Notes: generated by a model not told the origin, from the letters alone. DNA of 64,000 nt from an uncultured Dongia sp. (GCF_936916975.1 NZ_CAKZGO010000042.1:1-64000), one strand, 5' to 3'; shown: positions 22,986 through 33,373, counted from the first letter of the stretch. Translations and numbers: made by a program.

Positions 22986-23672
22986 ATGACGCCGAAGAAG
23001 ACATCGCCTCTCAAAGAATCCAGCCGTGCCAAACGACCCTATGGTGGCCGGCCATCGCTGGAAGAAGCCGAACAATTGCACGGCCGCATTCTCGATGCCG
23101 CTGCCGAGCTGTTCACAAAAAATGGTTACGGCGAGACCAGCGTCGAAGCTATTGCCACCCATGCCGGCATCGGAAAGCTGACGCTCTACCGCCGCTTCGC
23201 CGACAAGGAGGCGTTGTTTCTGGCCGTGGTGATTCGCATGGCCGAGGAGGCCCGCGCGGCGCTGGCGAAGGTGGGCGAGAGCGAGGGAAGTCTGCCCGAA
23301 ATCCTCACGGCCACCGGACGGCAATTGCTGAGCGTCGTTCTGTCGCCGCAGTCCATCGCCTTTCACCGCATTCTGTTCGCGGAATCGGCGCGGTTGTCCG
23401 AGGTCCGCGCACGCGTCTCCCGGTACGTCAGCTCGGAGAACGAGGATTCAATCCGCTTGCTCTTCCGCCGCCTGGCGGACCGCGGCATGGTGAAGAGCGA
23501 GGATGTTGCCTTTCTCGACCAGCAATTCGTTCATGCGATCATGGGCAGGCCGCTCCGGCAGGCTCTGCTCGGGGCGCCACCGATGAGTGCACGCGCGCAG
23601 GACGAGCATGTCCGCAAAGCCGTGGCGCTGTTTCTGCACGGCATGGCCATATCGTCACCACGCTCAAAATAA
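22986..23672 (+). CDS. TetR/AcrR family transcriptional regulator
   Basis: RILDAAAELFTKNGYGETSVEAIATHAGIGKLTLYRRFADKEALFLAVV helix-turn-helix. Confidence 0.9.
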   Translation: MTPKKTSPLKESSRAKRPYGGRPSLEEAEQLHGRILDAAAELFTKNGYGETSVEAIATHAGIGKLTLYRRFADKEALFLAVVIRMAEEARAALAKVGESEGSLPEILTATGRQLLSVVLSPQSIAFHRILFAESARLSEVRARVSRYVSSENEDSIRLLFRRLADRGMVKSEDVAFLDQQFVHAIMGRPLRQALLGAPPMSARAQDEHVRKAVALFLHGMAISSPRSK

Positions 23673-23701
23673 TCGCCGCTCGCGAGCGTAGCCTCGATGT
23701 C

Positions 23702-24526
23702 TCAGCCTTTGGTATTACCCGTGAAAAAGCCCTGCAGCTCCGCGAAACCCATGGCTTTTTCGGAAAATCGGAACGTGCCTTGCGTGCGCATTTCCCGGGC
23801 GGCGTCCACAAAGGCACCATAGGCAAGCCGCGCCAAGGCCGAGCCGACACTGATGCGCTTGACGCCGGCATCCGCCAGTTCTGCAACACCAAAGGTGGTT
23901 CCGGGTAAGCCCATCACGATGTTAACCGGCTTCGTCAATGCGCTGCAAACAGCTCGGATGGTTTCGAGGTCATGGAGGCCCGGCGCATAGAGCACATCGG
24001 CGCCCGCCCTTTCATAAGCTTGCAGGCGTTTCAGCGTGTCGTCGAGGTCACGCCGTCCCCAGAGGAAATTCTCGCAGCGCGCCGTCAGCACAAAATCATG
24101 CGGCAAGGCGTTGCGCGCTTGCGCGGCTGCCGCGATCCGTTCGACTGCCAATGCAAAATCATAGATCGGATCATCCGGCCGACCCGTGTGATCCTCCAGC
24201 GAACCCCCGGCAAGGCCGATATCCGCCGCGGCGCGGATGGTTTCGGCAGCACTCTCCGGACTGTCGCCGAATCCCTTTTCGAGATCGGCGGAGACGGGCA
24301 GGGGTGTTGCCGCGACAATGTCCCGGCAATGAGCCAACGTGGCTTCCCTGGGGACCGCCCCTTCTGCAAGCCCCAGCGAGAACGCCATGCCGGCACTCGT
24401 GGTGGCGAGTGCCTCAAAGCCCATGACCGCCAGAATCCGCGCGGTGCCGATATCCCAGGGATTGGGGATGATGAAGGTACCCGGCTGCTCATGCAGCCGA
24501 CGAAACGCCGCGCCCTTATGTTCCAT
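23702..24526 (-). CDS. Isocitrate lyase/phosphoenolpyruvate mutase family protein
   Basis: IIPNPWDIGTARILAVMGFEALATTSAGMAFSLG; SADLEKGFGDSPE; GGSLEDHTG; ARCENFL; ERAGADVLYAPGL. Confidence 0.88.
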   Translation of the reverse strand: MEHKGAAFRRLHEQPGTFIIPNPWDIGTARILAVMGFEALATTSAGMAFSLGLAEGAVPREATLAHCRDIVAATPLPVSADLEKGFGDSPESAAETIRAAADIGLAGGSLEDHTGRPDDPIYDFALAVERIAAAAQARNALPHDFVLTARCENFLWGRRDLDDTLKRLQAYERAGADVLYAPGLHDLETIRAVCSALTKPVNIVMGLPGTTFGVAELADAGVKRISVGSALARLAYGAFVDAAREMRTQGTFRFSEKAMGFAELQGFFTGNTKG

Positions 24527-24643
24527 CTGTATCTTCCCTTCGCCCACAGGAATAGTGAGGCGACACGATAACCAGAAAGGAACAAATAAGGAACATTAAT
24601 TATCACTATCGAATCCGCCGCCGGCGCACCCGTTGGCACCAGC

Positions 24644-25273
24644 TTAGCGAGCCAACTGCGCCTTGATCCAAGGATGTTCTGCGCAATCTTCCAGGTCGTC
24701 GAAGAGCACGCCTTCCCAGCCGGCTTCGTTTGCCGCTGCGACGACCGCAGGTGAATCGTCGAACATCAGCGGCCTTTCATGTTGGGTGCCGACGATTTCT
24801 ACGATGCGATCAAAGAAACCGCGCGCAGGTTTCATGACCCCAAGCCGCGCCGAATTGAACATGTCGTCGAACAATCCACCGAGACCGAGATTATTCCACA
24901 GATGGAAAGCGCGCAGATGCTCTTGATTGGTTGCGACACACAATTTGGCGGCGCCGGTTCGTTGAAGATCGCGGATGAGCCGCAGGAGGGGATGATTGAT
25001 CTGAGAGTCCCGCTCAAGCCAATAGCTGACGAGCGACCATGACGATCCCGTAAAGCCCAATTCTGGCAGCGTCTGGTCGAGGGCCGATATCAGCGCCATC
25101 TGGCCGGTGAGGACATGGCTCTCAAACAGGCTCTTGATGAACCGGTCGCGAAAGATATCGGGAGAAATTCCCAGATCATCCTCCATATGCTCATCCCACC
25201 GGCGCCGCTTCTCTGGTCGGGTGTGATAGCCATGCACCAGCACGCCGTCGACATCGAAGAGAACGAGCCGCAT
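24644..25273 (-). CDS. HAD family hydrolase
   Basis: MRLVLFDVDGVLVHGYHTRPEKRRRWDEHMEDDLGI; CVATNQE; MFDDSPAVVAAANEAGWEGVLFDD. Confidence 0.87.
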   Translation of the reverse strand: MRLVLFDVDGVLVHGYHTRPEKRRRWDEHMEDDLGISPDIFRDRFIKSLFESHVLTGQMALISALDQTLPELGFTGSSWSLVSYWLERDSQINHPLLRLIRDLQRTGAAKLCVATNQEHLRAFHLWNNLGLGGLFDDMFNSARLGVMKPARGFFDRIVEIVGTQHERPLMFDDSPAVVAAANEAGWEGVLFDDLEDCAEHPWIKAQLAR

Positions 25274-25307
25274 GCCGAGACCTCTCACTCGCCGGTAGCG
25301 CCTTGCG

Positions 25308-26105
25308 TCAAATCCTTGGGTAGATGCCGAAGAAGATCCCAGCGCGTTGCAGCCGCCGCCGGCATCGCTTTTTCAGGTTCCCGTCCACGTAATAGGTCAG
25401 CATGATCGATCGACGCTCGCCATCCGCCTCGGTCGTCGTTGGCGCGCTGTGCCAGCTTTCCTTCTGGCGGACGGGGAAGGCGTAGCCGCTGGAAGGCAGA
25501 AACTGCATTGCCGTCGGCCGATCGCTCCCATCCTTTTGCTTGGTGGTATGGAAGATCGTTCCGAGATGTGCCTGTGACGTGTCGCTCGGCAGGTAGAACT
25601 GTACCGTGATCGCCTTGCTCGGGACGTCGGAGTGGATGCCGATGCGATAGCCGGGAAGATCGCGCACCAGAATCGGCACGGGATAGAGCGGAATGCCTTC
25701 CGCCTCCTGCTGAAAGCGATCCTCCAATGCGGTCCGGAATTTCCGCTTGAACGCGTTTTCTAGTTCCGGCGAGCTGAGGGCCGCAGCGACCTTGCTCCAG
25801 AGCGAGCGTTGCGGGCGCGGAAGGCGCCAGAGGTTTTCAGGATAGAGATACATGCGCATGCGCGTGCTGCTGCCGTCGGGGCGCAACGCATCGCGTTGAT
25901 GCAGCGGATGATACTGCTCAACGGCCGGAAGTTTTTCCAAGAGTTCCCGATAGAACTCCGCCGGAAAAACATTCTCCATGCAGATGTGGTCGAAAGGCGC
26001 GTTGCGCAGCGCGGCCTTGTCCACAACCCGGACAAGATCAAGCTCTCGCGTCGTTTCGAAAGCCCCCGAAGCGTTTGCGGTGCCTTCAACAAACTGCTGC
26101 GACAT
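25308..26105 (-). CDS. 2OG-Fe(II) oxygenase-like protein
   Basis: PGYRIGIHSDVPSKAITVQFYLP (H-x-D) and SWHSAP...ERRSIMLTYYVD in double-stranded beta-helix order. Confidence 0.65.
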   Translation of the reverse strand: MSQQFVEGTANASGAFETTRELDLVRVVDKAALRNAPFDHICMENVFPAEFYRELLEKLPAVEQYHPLHQRDALRPDGSSTRMRMYLYPENLWRLPRPQRSLWSKVAAALSSPELENAFKRKFRTALEDRFQQEAEGIPLYPVPILVRDLPGYRIGIHSDVPSKAITVQFYLPSDTSQAHLGTIFHTTKQKDGSDRPTAMQFLPSSGYAFPVRQKESWHSAPTTTEADGERRSIMLTYYVDGNLKKRCRRRLQRAGIFFGIYPRI

Positions 26106-26137
26106 GGGTGACTCCGAAACTCGGCCGTGGGCTGATC

Positions 26138-26668
26138 TTACACGCCGCCGGGCGCGCCCGTCGTGCCGGTCGGGCCGGTCTTCGGACCGCCGTCATCCGG
26201 GCTGAAGCGGCCCAGATTGCCGAGCATCTGCTGGATGATGGTGAGTTCGTTGCCATGGGTCGGCGTTTCGCGGTCGACCATCGCGACCAGGCGACCATCG
26301 GCCTGGTCATAGACCTTCATGTCCTGGACGATGCCGGCACCATCGAAGGCGATGGCCAGCACGCCCTGGTCGATCACGTCGGGTTCGAAGAACGCCGTCT
26401 GGCTGGTGCGCTTGGAGACGTAATACCAGACGTCGTCGCCAAAGGTGCCGGTGGTCGAGGGCGAGCCCAGCAGCTGCTCGACCCGGTTCTTGTCGTCCTG
26501 GCCGGGCTGGATCTGCACGACCTGCTCCTCATCCGGCACGTTGCCGTGCTGGAGGATCTTCTGCTGGCAACCACCGAGGAGGACCCCCAGGCCAAGAGCG
26601 CTGGCCAGCAAAGTCAGTCTAAAGGTGGCCGGGCGGAGAGAGGTGGAGCGCGTCGTCAGGCTGGCCAT
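26138..26668 (-). CDS. bamE: Outer membrane protein assembly factor BamE (SmpA/OmlA)
   Basis: Lipobox LLGGCQQ; HGNVPDEEQVVQIQPGQDDKNRVEQLLGSPSTTGTFGDDVWYYVSKR. Confidence 0.9.
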   Translation of the reverse strand: MASLTTRSTSLRPATFRLTLLASALGLGVLLGGCQQKILQHGNVPDEEQVVQIQPGQDDKNRVEQLLGSPSTTGTFGDDVWYYVSKRTSQTAFFEPDVIDQGVLAIAFDGAGIVQDMKVYDQADGRLVAMVDRETPTHGNELTIIQQMLGNLGRFSPDDGGPKTGPTGTTGAPGGV

Positions 26669-26860
26669 GGGCGTGGTTCCGGGAACTGCCAAATATGTTG
26701 CGCCAGGTCCGGCCCGAAAGTACGGTCCCCAAAGTTTGGGCCCCGTACCGTCATCTGGGCCAAATCGGTGGCGCGCGGTGGCAAATTCGCACCGGCGCTG
26801 GCGGACGTCAAGGAAGGGTTCAAGTTGGCGCAATCGGCATTAGGCGGCCTCATTTCCCGC

Positions 26861-27424
26861 ATGCTGCAAGGACCGGGCGAGGTCAAGCAGGTGGCGGCCA
26901 AGCTGTTCAACCGGCTGGTAGCCCAGGCCCGTGAGCGGGTGTTCTATGAAAAGCTCGGTGTCCCGGACACGGTCGATGGCCGGTTCGACATGGTGGCACT
27001 GCACACATTTCTCATTTTCCAGCGGCTGAAGGGGCGGGGCGACCGCTCCGCGATCCTGGCTCAAGCGCTCTACGATACGCTCATCAACGACATGGAGGCC
27101 TCGCTGCGGCAGTTGGGCGCCGGCGATGTCGGGGTCGGCAAGCGGATCCGGGTGATGACTGAGGCGCTCCAGGGCAGAATTAATGCCTATGAAAAGGCGC
27201 TGGCCGGCAGCTCCATGGAAATCGAAGGGGCACTGCGGCGCAACCTCTATGGCACGACGGAGCCTGAGACGGATGCCGTGCGGGCGGTCGCCAACTATCT
27301 GCGCCGGGCCAAGGATCTATCGGATACGCAGCCGATCGACCGCATCATGCGCGGTGTTTTTGACTTCCCGTCACTGCCGTCGGGCGGCGGCAGTGGGCCG
27401 CAACAAGGTTACGGAATTGATTGA
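26861..27424 (+). CDS. Ubiquinol-cytochrome c chaperone (CBP3) family protein
   Basis: VAQARERVFYEKLGVPDTVDGRFDMVALHTFLIFQRLKG; start uncertain (TTG at 26825 or ATG at 26861). Confidence 0.85.
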   Translation: MLQGPGEVKQVAAKLFNRLVAQARERVFYEKLGVPDTVDGRFDMVALHTFLIFQRLKGRGDRSAILAQALYDTLINDMEASLRQLGAGDVGVGKRIRVMTEALQGRINAYEKALAGSSMEIEGALRRNLYGTTEPETDAVRAVANYLRRAKDLSDTQPIDRIMRGVFDFPSLPSGGGSGPQQGYGID

Positions 27425-27426
27425 GA

Positions 27427-27984
27427 ATGACTAAGGAAGCTGCTGATATTTCAGTTTTTTCGCGAATAATCGAGGTTGGGTCGGTGGGCGTGCGCGCCCA
27501 TGACCGTCAGCTTGAAGCCAATGCGGCCGAGCGGGCTGCCCTGGCGGAGGTCCTTGACCTGCAGGCGATCGACCGGCTGGTGGCGCAGCTCAGTTTGCGG
27601 CGCTTGAGCTCCGGCCTCATTGAGGTGAAGGGCAGACTGGAGAGCGATGTGGTGCAGACCTGCATCGTCACCCTCGAACCTGTCCCGGCCAAGGTCACGG
27701 AGAGCTTCCGCCTCAATTTCGGCGATGTGCAGCCGGAGCCTGATCTCACTGAAATCGATATCGATTTTGAAGATTCCGACCCGCCGGAACCGATTCTCGA
27801 TGGCCAGATCGACCTTGGCGCGCTGGTTGCGGAACAGCTGTCGCTGGGCCTCGACCCCTATCCCCGCAAGGCGGGGGCGTCGGTGCCGCAGGAATTTGGC
27901 CCCAATGACGCCGAGATCGCCGCGGAGAATGAACGTGCGGGTACGCGTAAACCGTTCCTGGGTTTGGATAAATTAAAGAAATAG
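27427..27984 (+). CDS. yceD: YceD/DUF177 family protein
   Basis: Position directly upstream of rpmF-plsX-fabH; LESDVVQTCIVTLEPVPAKVTESFRLNF. Confidence 0.85.
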   Translation: MTKEAADISVFSRIIEVGSVGVRAHDRQLEANAAERAALAEVLDLQAIDRLVAQLSLRRLSSGLIEVKGRLESDVVQTCIVTLEPVPAKVTESFRLNFGDVQPEPDLTEIDIDFEDSDPPEPILDGQIDLGALVAEQLSLGLDPYPRKAGASVPQEFGPNDAEIAAENERAGTRKPFLGLDKLKK

Positions 27985-28116
27985 GAAATCGTGGGTCAGG
28001 CGGGTACAAAACCTGCGCGCTTGGTAATTGGCTTGCCATCCCCCGGGATTTTCGTTATCTACCCGCCCATTGGCGGCACGCTTGCCGCCGCTATTTTTTT
28101 GTGAAGAGAGTGGATC

Positions 28117-28311
28117 ATGGCAGTCCCCAAGAAGAAAACCAGCAAGTCGCGCCGTGACATGCGTCGCAGCCATCATGCGCTGACGGTTACCACGTCGGCC
28201 GAATGCCCGAATTGTGGCGAGCTGAAGCGCCCGCACCATGTGTGCGGCTCTTGCGGTCATTATGATGGCCGTGAGGTCGTCGCGCAGGGCACCGAGGCAG
28301 ACGCAGCGTAA
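28117..28311 (+). CDS. rpmF: 50S ribosomal protein L32
   Basis: [22 protein letters not shown]...[25 protein letters not shown]. Confidence 0.97.
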   Translation: MAVPKKKTSKSRRDMRRSHHALTVTTSAECPNCGELKRPHHVCGSCGHYDGREVVAQGTEADAA

Positions 28312-28351
28312 CTCCAGACCCGCTGCTATGATGGCCGGGAAGGAGTGACGG

Positions 28352-29401
28352 GTGAGCACCAGCCTGGCTATATCTCTAGATGCGATGGGTGGCGATAACG
28401 CTCCTGATATGGTGATCAGGGGCGCAGATATTGCACGCCAGCGATTCCCCAATGCCCACTTCCTGATGTTCGGCGATGAAGCGCGTCTGAAGCCGATGCT
28501 CGATGCGCTGCCCGCCCTCGCCAAAGTCTGCACCATCCGCCATACCGATTCCGTCGTCTCCATGGACGACAAGCCGAGCCAGGCCTTGCGCGGCGGCCGC
28601 AACTCGTCGATGCGCCTTGCCATCGATGCCGTTCATAACGGCGAAGCCGGCGCCATGGTATCTGCCGGCAATACTGGCGCGTTGATGGCGATGGCGAAGT
28701 TTGTCTTGAAGACCATGCCCGGCATCGACCGCCCGGCGATCGCCTCGTTCTTCCCGACCATGCGCTCGGAAAGCGTCATGCTCGATCTCGGCGCCAATGT
28801 GCAATGCGACGCCAACAACCTCGTGCAGTTTGCCGTCATGGGCAACGTGTTCGCGCGGCTGGTTCTAGGTGTTCAGGAGCCCAGCATGGGCATCCTCAAT
28901 GTCGGCGCTGAGGAGTTGAAGGGCCATGACGCGGTCAAGGTGGCAGCCGCCATTCTGCGCGACGTGCCTTTGCCCGGCAAATTCGTCGGTTTCGTCGAAG
29001 GCGATGACATCGCCAAGGGCACGGTCGATGTGGTGGTGACCGACGGCTTCACTGGCAACATCGCCCTCAAGACCATCGAAGGCACCGTAAAGCTTTACGG
29101 TCATTGGCTGAAACAGACCTTTTCCGCCACATTATGGTCAAAGATCGCCTATATATTCGCCAGACCCGCCCTCAATGGCCTCCGGGCCCAAGTCGACCCG
29201 CGGCGCTATAACGGGGCCATTCTGATGGGCCTCAACGGCATTTGTGTCAAAAGTCATGGTGGCACCGATTCCTATGGTTTTGCCAACGCCATCGGAGTTG
29301 CGGTAAATATGGTACAGAATGACGCCATGGAACGCATGAAGCAGGACTTCGCCCAGCTCATGGCCGTACCCGGGGCGGAAGCCGTCGCAGCTGCTCTCTA
29401 G
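28352..29401 (+). CDS. plsX: Phosphate acyltransferase PlsX
   Basis: GTG start; ISLDAMGGDNAPDMVIRGADIA; AMVSAGNTGALMAMAKF; SHGGTDSYGFANAI. Confidence 0.96.
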   Translation: MSTSLAISLDAMGGDNAPDMVIRGADIARQRFPNAHFLMFGDEARLKPMLDALPALAKVCTIRHTDSVVSMDDKPSQALRGGRNSSMRLAIDAVHNGEAGAMVSAGNTGALMAMAKFVLKTMPGIDRPAIASFFPTMRSESVMLDLGANVQCDANNLVQFAVMGNVFARLVLGVQEPSMGILNVGAEELKGHDAVKVAAAILRDVPLPGKFVGFVEGDDIAKGTVDVVVTDGFTGNIALKTIEGTVKLYGHWLKQTFSATLWSKIAYIFARPALNGLRAQVDPRRYNGAILMGLNGICVKSHGGTDSYGFANAIGVAVNMVQNDAMERMKQDFAQLMAVPGAEAVAAAL

Positions 29402-29450
29402 CTGAACGTCCATTCAACTTTTGAACGACCTTTCAAAGATTTGAGCCCCG

Positions 29451-30425
29451 ATGGCCCGCAGATCGCTCCTCCTCTCCGCCGGCAGCTATCTCCCCAAAGA
29501 GATTTTGACCAATGCGGAACTCGCCAAGCGCGTCGACACGACCGATGAGTGGATTTCGCAGCGCACCGGCATCAAACAGCGCCATATCGCAGCCCCCGGC
29601 GAGCTGACCTCGGACCTCGCCGTCCATGCCGCCGAGCAGGCGCTCCACCATGCGGGCCTCCGTGGTGCCGATATCGACATGCTGCTGGTGGCGACCACCA
29701 CCCCCGACCATACCTTTCCGGCAACCGCCACCAAGGTGCAGCAGCGCATCGGCATGCGCGGCGGGTTTGCCATGGACATCCAGGCGGTCTGCTCGGGCTT
29801 CGTCTTTGCACTCGCGACCGCCGACAATTTCATCCGCACCGGCCAGGCGCACCGCGCGCTGGTGATCGGTGCCGAGACCTTCTCGCGCATCCTCGACTGG
29901 AACGACCGCAACACCTGTGTGCTGTTCGGCGATGGCGCCGGTGCTGTCGTGCTGGAAGCGGGCGAGGGCAACGGCACCTCGCAGGACCGCGGCATCCTCT
30001 GCACCCATCTCTTCTCGGACGGTGCCTATTACGACAAGCTCTATGTCGATGGCGGCCCGTCGACCACGCAGACCTCGGGCTTCGTCCATATGGAAGGCAA
30101 GGAAGTCTTCCGCCATGCCGTCGTGAACCTGGCCGCTGCGGTCGATGCCGCCATCGCCTCGGCCGGCATCAAGGCCGACGATGTCGACTGGCTGGTGCCG
30201 CATCAGGCGAATCGGCGCATCATCGACAGCATGGGCAACAAGCTCAAACTGGCCCCGGAAAAAGTGGTGGTCACGATCGACCGCCATGCCAACACCTCAG
30301 CGGCCTCGATCCCGCTCGCACTCGCGGAAGCGGTCAATGACGGGCGTATCCAGCGCGGCCAATTGGTCCTCATGGAAGCTATGGGTGGTGGCTTCACCTG
30401 GGGTTCGGCCCTGATTCGCTACTGA
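29451..30425 (+). CDS. fabH: Beta-ketoacyl-ACP synthase III
   Basis: [78 protein letters not shown]. Confidence 0.97.
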   Translation: MARRSLLLSAGSYLPKEILTNAELAKRVDTTDEWISQRTGIKQRHIAAPGELTSDLAVHAAEQALHHAGLRGADIDMLLVATTTPDHTFPATATKVQQRIGMRGGFAMDIQAVCSGFVFALATADNFIRTGQAHRALVIGAETFSRILDWNDRNTCVLFGDGAGAVVLEAGEGNGTSQDRGILCTHLFSDGAYYDKLYVDGGPSTTQTSGFVHMEGKEVFRHAVVNLAAAVDAAIASAGIKADDVDWLVPHQANRRIIDSMGNKLKLAPEKVVVTIDRHANTSAASIPLALAEAVNDGRIQRGQLVLMEAMGGGFTWGSALIRY

Positions 30426-30553
30426 ATCTTCGGTGACATTGCTGAACCAATCCACACACATATGATTGCAGATCAATGTCGCTCTCTAATTGACTGATTT
30501 CAGAGTAAACGATACGCTCATTCATCAAAAGCCGCTTTGAAAGGCAGGGGGCG

Positions 30554-30862
30554 ATGAAGGGCAATACCATCACGCGAGCGCATCTGGCCGAAGCCGTCTA
30601 TCAAGAGGTGGGCCTGTCGCGCAACGAATCCGCCGAGCTGGTCGACACCGTACTCGACGAAGTTTCCCATGCACTCGTCCGCGGCGAGAGCGTCAAGATC
30701 TCATCCTTCGGCAGCTTCCTCGTGCGCCTCAAAGGCGAGCGCGTCGGCCGCAATCCGAAGACCGGTGAAGAGGTGCCGATCAAGCCGCGCCGGGTCCTTG
30801 TCTTCCGCGCGTCCCACGTGCTGAAGGACCGGGTCAACAAGGGCGCTGAAAAACAACCATGA
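30554..30862 (+). CDS. ihfA: Integration host factor subunit alpha
   Basis: [71 protein letters not shown]. Confidence 0.95.
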   Translation: MKGNTITRAHLAEAVYQEVGLSRNESAELVDTVLDEVSHALVRGESVKISSFGSFLVRLKGERVGRNPKTGEEVPIKPRRVLVFRASHVLKDRVNKGAEKQP

Positions 30863-31470
30863 GCTCCTCGGCAGAACGCCTTCCCACGGCCGACCGACTC
30901 TTGAGTTCGGATCAGGCCAACCAGAAATCGGATGCCGCTGCCCAGCGCCGGTCAGCGGCACGCCGGGTCGAGAAGGCCGCCGGTGCCTTCCGCACGATCT
31001 CGGAAGTGGCCGACGACCTCGAAGTGCCGCAGCATGTGCTCCGGTTCTGGGAAACCAAATTCCCCCAGATCAAGCCGATGAAGCGGGGCGGTGGCCGCCG
31101 CTATTACCGGCCGGAAGACGTCGATCTGCTGCGCGCCATCCGGGGCCTGCTCTATGACCAGGGCTATACCATCAAAGGCGTCCAGAAGCTGATCCGCGAG
31201 GGTGCCCTGCGCCTCGGCGGCGAGTATTCGGATGCCGAGGCCTTAGGGCTTGCCGCCGAAGCCGCCAGTAACGGCCATGGCGGAACCACCGAATTGGCCG
31301 ATGGCACCGGCGACCCGACCCTGGCCGCCAAGATCGGCCAGGCCCAGGCGATGCTGGACCTGCCCTTGTTCAAGGCGGCTTCCCTCGACGAGCGCCAGGT
31401 CCGGGAAGTGAAGGCCATCACCAGCGAACTCGAGGAACTGCGCGACCGCCTCAGGAAAGTTCTGGGCTGA
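30859..31470 (+). CDS. MerR family transcriptional regulator
   Basis: [75 protein letters not shown] overlap with ihfA. Confidence 0.92.
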   Translation: MSSSAERLPTADRLLSSDQANQKSDAAAQRRSAARRVEKAAGAFRTISEVADDLEVPQHVLRFWETKFPQIKPMKRGGGRRYYRPEDVDLLRAIRGLLYDQGYTIKGVQKLIREGALRLGGEYSDAEALGLAAEAASNGHGGTTELADGTGDPTLAAKIGQAQAMLDLPLFKAASLDERQVREVKAITSELEELRDRLRKVLG

Positions 31471-31505
31471 GCAAGGTCTTGAGCTAGGCCTAACCATCCC
31501 CCATT

Positions 31506-31583
31506 CGTCATGCCCGGACTTGATCCGGGCATCCACGCCCTCAACTGCCGCAGTGGATCCCCGGGTCAAGCCCGGGGATGACG
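31506..31583. repeat. Intergenic palindromic repeat (REP-like), same architecture as 15520-15614
   Basis: CGTCATGCCCGGACTTGATCCGGGCATCCAC ... GTGGATCCCCGGGTCAAGCCCGGGGATGACG, imperfect 31-bp inverted repeat (4 mismatches) with internal dyads. Confidence 0.85.
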
Positions 31584-31756
31584 GCCTTAGAGGCGAGGGT
31601 CCGTTAACTAATCCGCCCCAACCCGGTTTCTACATTGCGCAGGCCCCTTGGCCCCGCTATATAAAGCGCGCCGTCGGCACCCCCTAAGGTTTGGTGTTTT
31701 CCAGCCCTTTCGCCGGTCGGTCCGGGCCCCGTCTCACGGGCGGCCCGAAAGAGTGT

Positions 31757-31833
31757 CGGAGCGTGGCGCAGCCTGGTAGCGCACTAGACTGGGGGTCTAG
31801 GGGTCGCAGGTTCAAATCCTGTCGCTCCGACCA
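31757..31833 (+). tRNA. tRNA-Pro (anticodon GGG)
   Basis: CGGAGCG/CGCTCCG acceptor stem, CTAGA-CTGGGGG-TCTAG anticodon arm, GGTTCAAATCC T-arm, encoded CCA end. Confidence 0.96.
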
Positions 31834-32006
31834 TTTTCTTGCAGTTTCACTTCGCGGGTGGGAGCTGTTTCCGCTGAGCTTTCAGCGATTGAACACGCGC
31901 CTGGTATCCCAAGTCGCTTTGCCGAAATCATTAGAGTGTCCCTCTACGCGCTTTAAGCGTGTATTATTTGGCGAACTAAATTCAACCTATTGGAGAAGAG
32001 GTTGTT

Positions 32007-32849
32007 ATGCAGTTCGGTGCCAAGAAATCGCAACTCGTCATTCAAGTCTCTCCAGCATCACTGTCTGACGCGGAAAAGGAAAAAGGCTGGTTCGAGAAAA
32101 ACCAGACAGCCGTCTCTGCTATTGTATCTATCGCAATAGCGGCGATCGGCTTTTTTTCCGCCGTCATGGTCGTGAACATTCAGCTCGGGGCAGAAGATGC
32201 GCGAAGAGATCTCGAGCAAGCGACGGACATCGACACATCTGCGATGCTGCTGCAGAAGGCCTTACAAGAGTTCGATCATCATTTTAAGGCGTTTGACGAC
32301 GGAATGTATAAATCTCAGGCTTCCGCCACTTTCGACGGTCGGGGACTGACTGAAGAGTACCTATTATCGCTGGACGCTGCGCAGAATACAGCAAGACTAC
32401 ATGTTCAGGGTGCCATCGGCCATATAGCGACCAACACCAGTAATCTTCGCAGTGCAATGCTGCTGGCAATAGACAGAGCCGATAAAGCGCTCGCCCACTG
32501 GACCAACCTTCGGTTTCGCCTGAAATGGATCAAAGAAAACAGCAGCGATCGTCTCTTCAGTCTCCAAACTAAATATATCCTTGGTCAACGCGAAATTGCG
32601 AATATCGTTATCAGCCGCGCGTTTTGTGCGGTTTCCGACATTAATGCCCAATACCAAAGCATTTATACTCAAGAAAGGAACCAGAAATTCAACTCGTGGG
32701 GCGTCGAGATTGAGCCGCTGATCTGCAAGGAGAAGTCCCCCTATTGGAACGATCGGGAGTTGGATATTGAGATCGAGCAATCTGAAACGGTAAGAGAGAT
32801 GCTAATAATTGTCGAGAAACTGGGGGGCGAGAAATCGGGAGCAGAGTGA
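32007..32849 (+). CDS. Hypothetical protein with one N-terminal transmembrane segment
   Basis: RBS-like ggagaagagg upstream; TM AIVSIAIAAIGFFSAVMVVNIQL followed by a helical soluble domain; no family recognised; composition more AT-rich than neighbours by eye. Confidence 0.72.
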   Translation: MQFGAKKSQLVIQVSPASLSDAEKEKGWFEKNQTAVSAIVSIAIAAIGFFSAVMVVNIQLGAEDARRDLEQATDIDTSAMLLQKALQEFDHHFKAFDDGMYKSQASATFDGRGLTEEYLLSLDAAQNTARLHVQGAIGHIATNTSNLRSAMLLAIDRADKALAHWTNLRFRLKWIKENSSDRLFSLQTKYILGQREIANIVISRAFCAVSDINAQYQSIYTQERNQKFNSWGVEIEPLICKEKSPYWNDRELDIEIEQSETVREMLIIVEKLGGEKSGAE

Positions 32850-32965
32850 GATTCTGATGAGGTCAGATTGAGAACGAATTTCTGCACGCGGGATGGCGCC
32901 CATGTTGTTGATCGCTGACCAATGGTGAGGTCGTTCCGGCTATTTGTCGTCCGAGCCTTATAACG

Positions 32966-33373
32966 TCACGCCTTCTTCTTTGCCCCGGCCGACACCTTGT
33001 TCCGCGCCGCTGCGGTGCGGATCAGGGATTTGAAGGCGTCGGCGTCGATCTCATCACCCTCATGGAGATCGATCGCGCGCCTTGTGTTGCCATCAAGGCT
33101 GGAGTTGAACAGCCCGGTGGGGTCTTTGACTGACGCGCCCTTGGCGAAGGTCAGCTTCACGGCTTTCTTGTAGGTCTCGCCCGTGCAGATGATTCCGTCA
33201 TGCGACCAGACGGGCACGTTCCATTTCCACTCTTCGACCACGTCGGGGTCGGCCTTTTTGATCAGCAACCGGATATGGGCCAGCGTCTCGCCGCGCCAGT
33301 CGTCCAGTTCCTTGATCCGCGTATCGATCAGCTGCGCCGGTGATTCGCCCTTGCTCGGTGCGCTCTTTGCCAT
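32966..33373 (-). CDS. DUF1801 domain protein
   Basis: MAKSAPSKGESPAQLIDTRIKELDDWRGETLAHIRLLIKKADPDVVEEWKWNVPVWSHDGIICTGETYKKAVKLTFAKGA. Confidence 0.85.
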   Translation of the reverse strand: MAKSAPSKGESPAQLIDTRIKELDDWRGETLAHIRLLIKKADPDVVEEWKWNVPVWSHDGIICTGETYKKAVKLTFAKGASVKDPTGLFNSSLDGNTRRAIDLHEGDEIDADAFKSLIRTAAARNKVSAGAKKKA

